Source: an uncultured Porphyromonas sp. (lineage in GTDB: Bacteria; Bacteroidota; Bacteroidia; Bacteroidales; Porphyromonadaceae). Taken from it: 15,625 nt of DNA. This document shows, one piece after another, positions 13,930 to 15,625 of this stretch (position 1 is its first letter; each line of letters opens with the position of its first letter). The translations under genes were made by a program, and so were the position numbers. A model generated the notes under the pieces. The model did not search any database. It saw nothing but the letters and a program-made list of their open reading frames with translations, and was not told the DNA's origin. The stretch spans positions 1-15,625 of the forward strand of contig UWSO01000038.1 in the NCBI GenBank assembly GCA_900538385.1, written 5' to 3'.

Positions 13930-14499
13930 ATGACTGCATCAATAATTGCCGGGAGTGTTCTTATCGCAATAGCTGTGCTTATACTGATTTGGGGTATAAT
14001 CACCTCTAATAATCTCATTGCCAAGAAAAACAGGGTGGAACAATGCCGGAGTGGCATTTGTGTGGCACTCAAGCAGAGAAATGACCTTATACCCAATTTG
14101 GTGGCATCTCTTAAAGCGTATATGGGACACGAAAATGAAATCCTTACCCGCATAGCCGAACTAAGGTCTCGAGCAGACGGAGCCCCCGAAGCAGAACAAA
14201 TCAAGGACGGGACAGAAATCTCCGCTCTTCTCAAACAAGTTAAGGCCGTTGTTGAGAGTAATCCGGATCTCAAAGCCAATGAGCAGTTTGTCTATCTCCA
14301 ATATCAGATAACGGATATGGAGAACGAATTGCAGGCTATACGCCGAACTTATAACGCAACCGTAACGGATTACAACAATGCTGTAGAAATGTTCCCGTCT
14401 TCATACATCGCTTCGAGAAAACATCTTGGGAAAGAAGCATTGATACAAATTCCTGAAAGTGAGTTGGGCGACATTCATATCAAGGAGATTTTCGGATAA
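13930..14499 (+). CDS. LemA family protein
   Basis: This 189-residue protein has one N-terminal transmembrane helix (about 4-25) and a helical LemA domain. Family hallmarks are NNLIAKKNRVEQCRSGI (27-43), the RNDLIPNLVASLKAYMGHE core (50-68), and YNATVTDYNNAVEMFPSSYIA (141-161). LemA proteins are membrane-anchored helical bundles of poorly defined function. In many bacteria they lie next to a TPM-domain, DUF3137 or M48-peptidase gene. Here the DUF3137 gene follows almost at once (3-bp gap), which supports a joint envelope-related role. The C-terminus ends in PESELGDIHIKEIFG, with no sign of truncation. Confidence 0.93.
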   Translation: MTASIIAGSVLIAIAVLILIWGIITSNNLIAKKNRVEQCRSGICVALKQRNDLIPNLVASLKAYMGHENEILTRIAELRSRADGAPEAEQIKDGTEISALLKQVKAVVESNPDLKANEQFVYLQYQITDMENELQAIRRTYNATVTDYNNAVEMFPSSYIASRKHLGKEALIQIPESELGDIHIKEIFG

Positions 14500-14502
14500 T
14501 TG

Positions 14503-15546
14503 ATGAAAGAAGGCCACTTGATTGACTTCAAAATTGTCGCTCAACAAATGAGAGGGCGACTAACCCACATAGCTATGTGGCGTAAGATTGTTAGGCTTCT
14601 CATTTATTCCGTTTACCCTTTGGCTCTGCTTTGGCTTGCATTCACTATATTCGGAAGGTATATTGTCGATGCGGGCAATTATGAAACCTCACAAATAACG
14701 GCAACGTATGTCGTCATATTCTTTGTCGCCTTTGTGGTCCTCAATACGCTGTTTTCTTTATGCCTAAATGTACTGAAGCAGAAAGAGGAAAAAGTAATGG
14801 GGCAAATTATCAACCAGCTATTTCCGGATGCAAATTATTCTCCGACAAAAGAAGTAAAGGTGTCCGATATTCGGGCAAGCAGACTATTCGGAACCCCAAA
14901 TAGGTCGGAGGGTACTCTGCAAGTGGCAAGTTACGGTGCATTGAGTTTCCCAACTCAGCATCAAGCATTGACAATAGCCGATATAGGAGTAACCGCAACA
15001 AATGAACAGAATACTAAACTATGGAGATCCTTTAGGCTCCTCTATCGGGCGATTTTCAGCCCGATGTGGGGCGCACAAGTAGAGAGCACGATGTTCAGCT
15101 TTAGGGGAATGTTTGGTTACTGCCGTCTTCCAAGAACTTGCAAGGGATTTGTTATGCTGCTTCCCGACCATTTGGAGGATAAGTTGGGCTACTTCGCTCT
15201 GACGATACAAAAACTGAGGGAGAGACATAAAGCAAAGTTTGTTTATTTGGAAGACCCCGAGTTTGAACGTCTCTTTACCGTATATGCCGATGACGAGGTA
15301 GAAGCCCGTATGATTTTGACCCCGGCAATGATGAAGAAACTTACCGCTCTTCGTTGTTCCTTTACTCATGACTTGATGCTCTCCTTTAGCGGAGATACAT
15401 TTTATTATGCCTCCAATATGCCAAAAGGATTTCTTCGCCTTAGCGGGAAAACATCTTTAAACGAAGACCTATTGCTTGAAATCTACCAAGAGATCGGGTT
15501 CTGTCTTTCTGTAGAAGAAATGATGGGGAAGCATGTGGATAAGTAG
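14503..15546 (+). CDS. DUF3137 domain membrane protein
   Basis: This 347-residue protein has two hydrophobic segments near the N-terminus (about 29-51 and 67-89) and a large soluble C-terminal domain. The most recognisable part is FVYLEDPEFERLFTVYADDE followed directly by VEARMILTPAMMKKLTALR (246-284), typical of DUF3137 proteins, preceded by RGMFGYCRLPRTCKGFVMLLPD (201-222). I chose the ATG at 14503 rather than the adjacent TTG at 14500. It starts 3 bp after the LemA stop, so translation is probably coupled. DUF3137 genes are repeatedly found beside lemA genes; the biochemical function is unknown. Confidence 0.88.
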   Translation: MKEGHLIDFKIVAQQMRGRLTHIAMWRKIVRLLIYSVYPLALLWLAFTIFGRYIVDAGNYETSQITATYVVIFFVAFVVLNTLFSLCLNVLKQKEEKVMGQIINQLFPDANYSPTKEVKVSDIRASRLFGTPNRSEGTLQVASYGALSFPTQHQALTIADIGVTATNEQNTKLWRSFRLLYRAIFSPMWGAQVESTMFSFRGMFGYCRLPRTCKGFVMLLPDHLEDKLGYFALTIQKLRERHKAKFVYLEDPEFERLFTVYADDEVEARMILTPAMMKKLTALRCSFTHDLMLSFSGDTFYYASNMPKGFLRLSGKTSLNEDLLLEIYQEIGFCLSVEEMMGKHVDK

Positions 15547-15593
15547 GAAATATGATATAATAGACTTATGTTTAACTTCAAAATAATACTTGT

Positions 15594-15625
15594 ATGATCT
15601 GGAAAATCATCGTGGCAATAGTCGC
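15594..15625 (+). CDS. Possible start of a further gene, cut by window edge
   Basis: An ATG at 15594 opens a frame (MIWKIIVAIV) that remains open to the window end. The hydrophobic start fits a membrane segment or signal peptide. It lies 47 bp after the DUF3137 stop on the same strand, so it may be the next operon member. Ten codons are too few for identification. Confidence 0.35.
   Translation, partial: MIWKIIVAIV

Noticed and set aside
15568..15597. Nine-codon frame MFNFKIILV ending in an overlap with the ATG at 15594
   Set aside because: Too short and without supporting signal; it may be a chance frame in A/T-rich DNA.

Overview
The window looks like a Bacteroidota (Bacteroidales) chromosome, probably Porphyromonas-like. 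This rests on near-consensus TAnnTTTG promoter boxes, weak ribosome binding sites, and the overall look of the proteins. The genus is inference; no search was run.

Positions 1-9340 hold a complete type I-C CRISPR-Cas locus, all read on the minus strand in the order cas3, cas5c, cas8c, cas7c, cas4, cas1, cas2, leader, array. The array has 20 identical 33-bp repeats and 19 full spacers, and runs off the left edge of the window. No cas6 is present, as expected for I-C: Cas5c carries the apparent processing triad (Y48, K126, H127). Most genes abut or overlap (ATGA or TGATG junctions). The one larger gap, between cas7 and cas4, holds a terminator-like hairpin that separates the interference module from the adaptation module. 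An internal start in cas8c (ATG at 4871) should give the small subunit Cas11c. A long inverted repeat sits just upstream of cas3.

Positions 9473-12395 continue on the minus strand: a Fic-domain protein with a Bro-N-like N-terminus, an SPFH/band-7 membrane protein, an NfeD-like protein, and a thiol glutathione peroxidase with a good promoter. Tight spacing suggests gpx, nfeD and the SPFH gene are co-transcribed, possibly with fic.

From about 12455 onward the DNA switches to the plus strand and is richer in A/T. It starts with an N-terminally truncated helix-turn-helix gene followed by an intact one, of the kind carried on Bacteroidales integrative elements. Next comes an intergenic stretch with a strong TATCTTTG box and a hairpin. 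It ends with a compact operon of a secreted MORN-repeat protein, a LemA protein, a DUF3137 membrane protein, and the first codons of a further gene. This right part looks like an accessory or transferred segment.

I see no clearly undescribed system. The most interesting points are the two hairpins that partition the cas locus, the internal Cas11c start, the Bro-N/Fic fusion next to CRISPR-Cas, the array promoter at the leader-repeat border, and the MORN-LemA-DUF3137 cassette.
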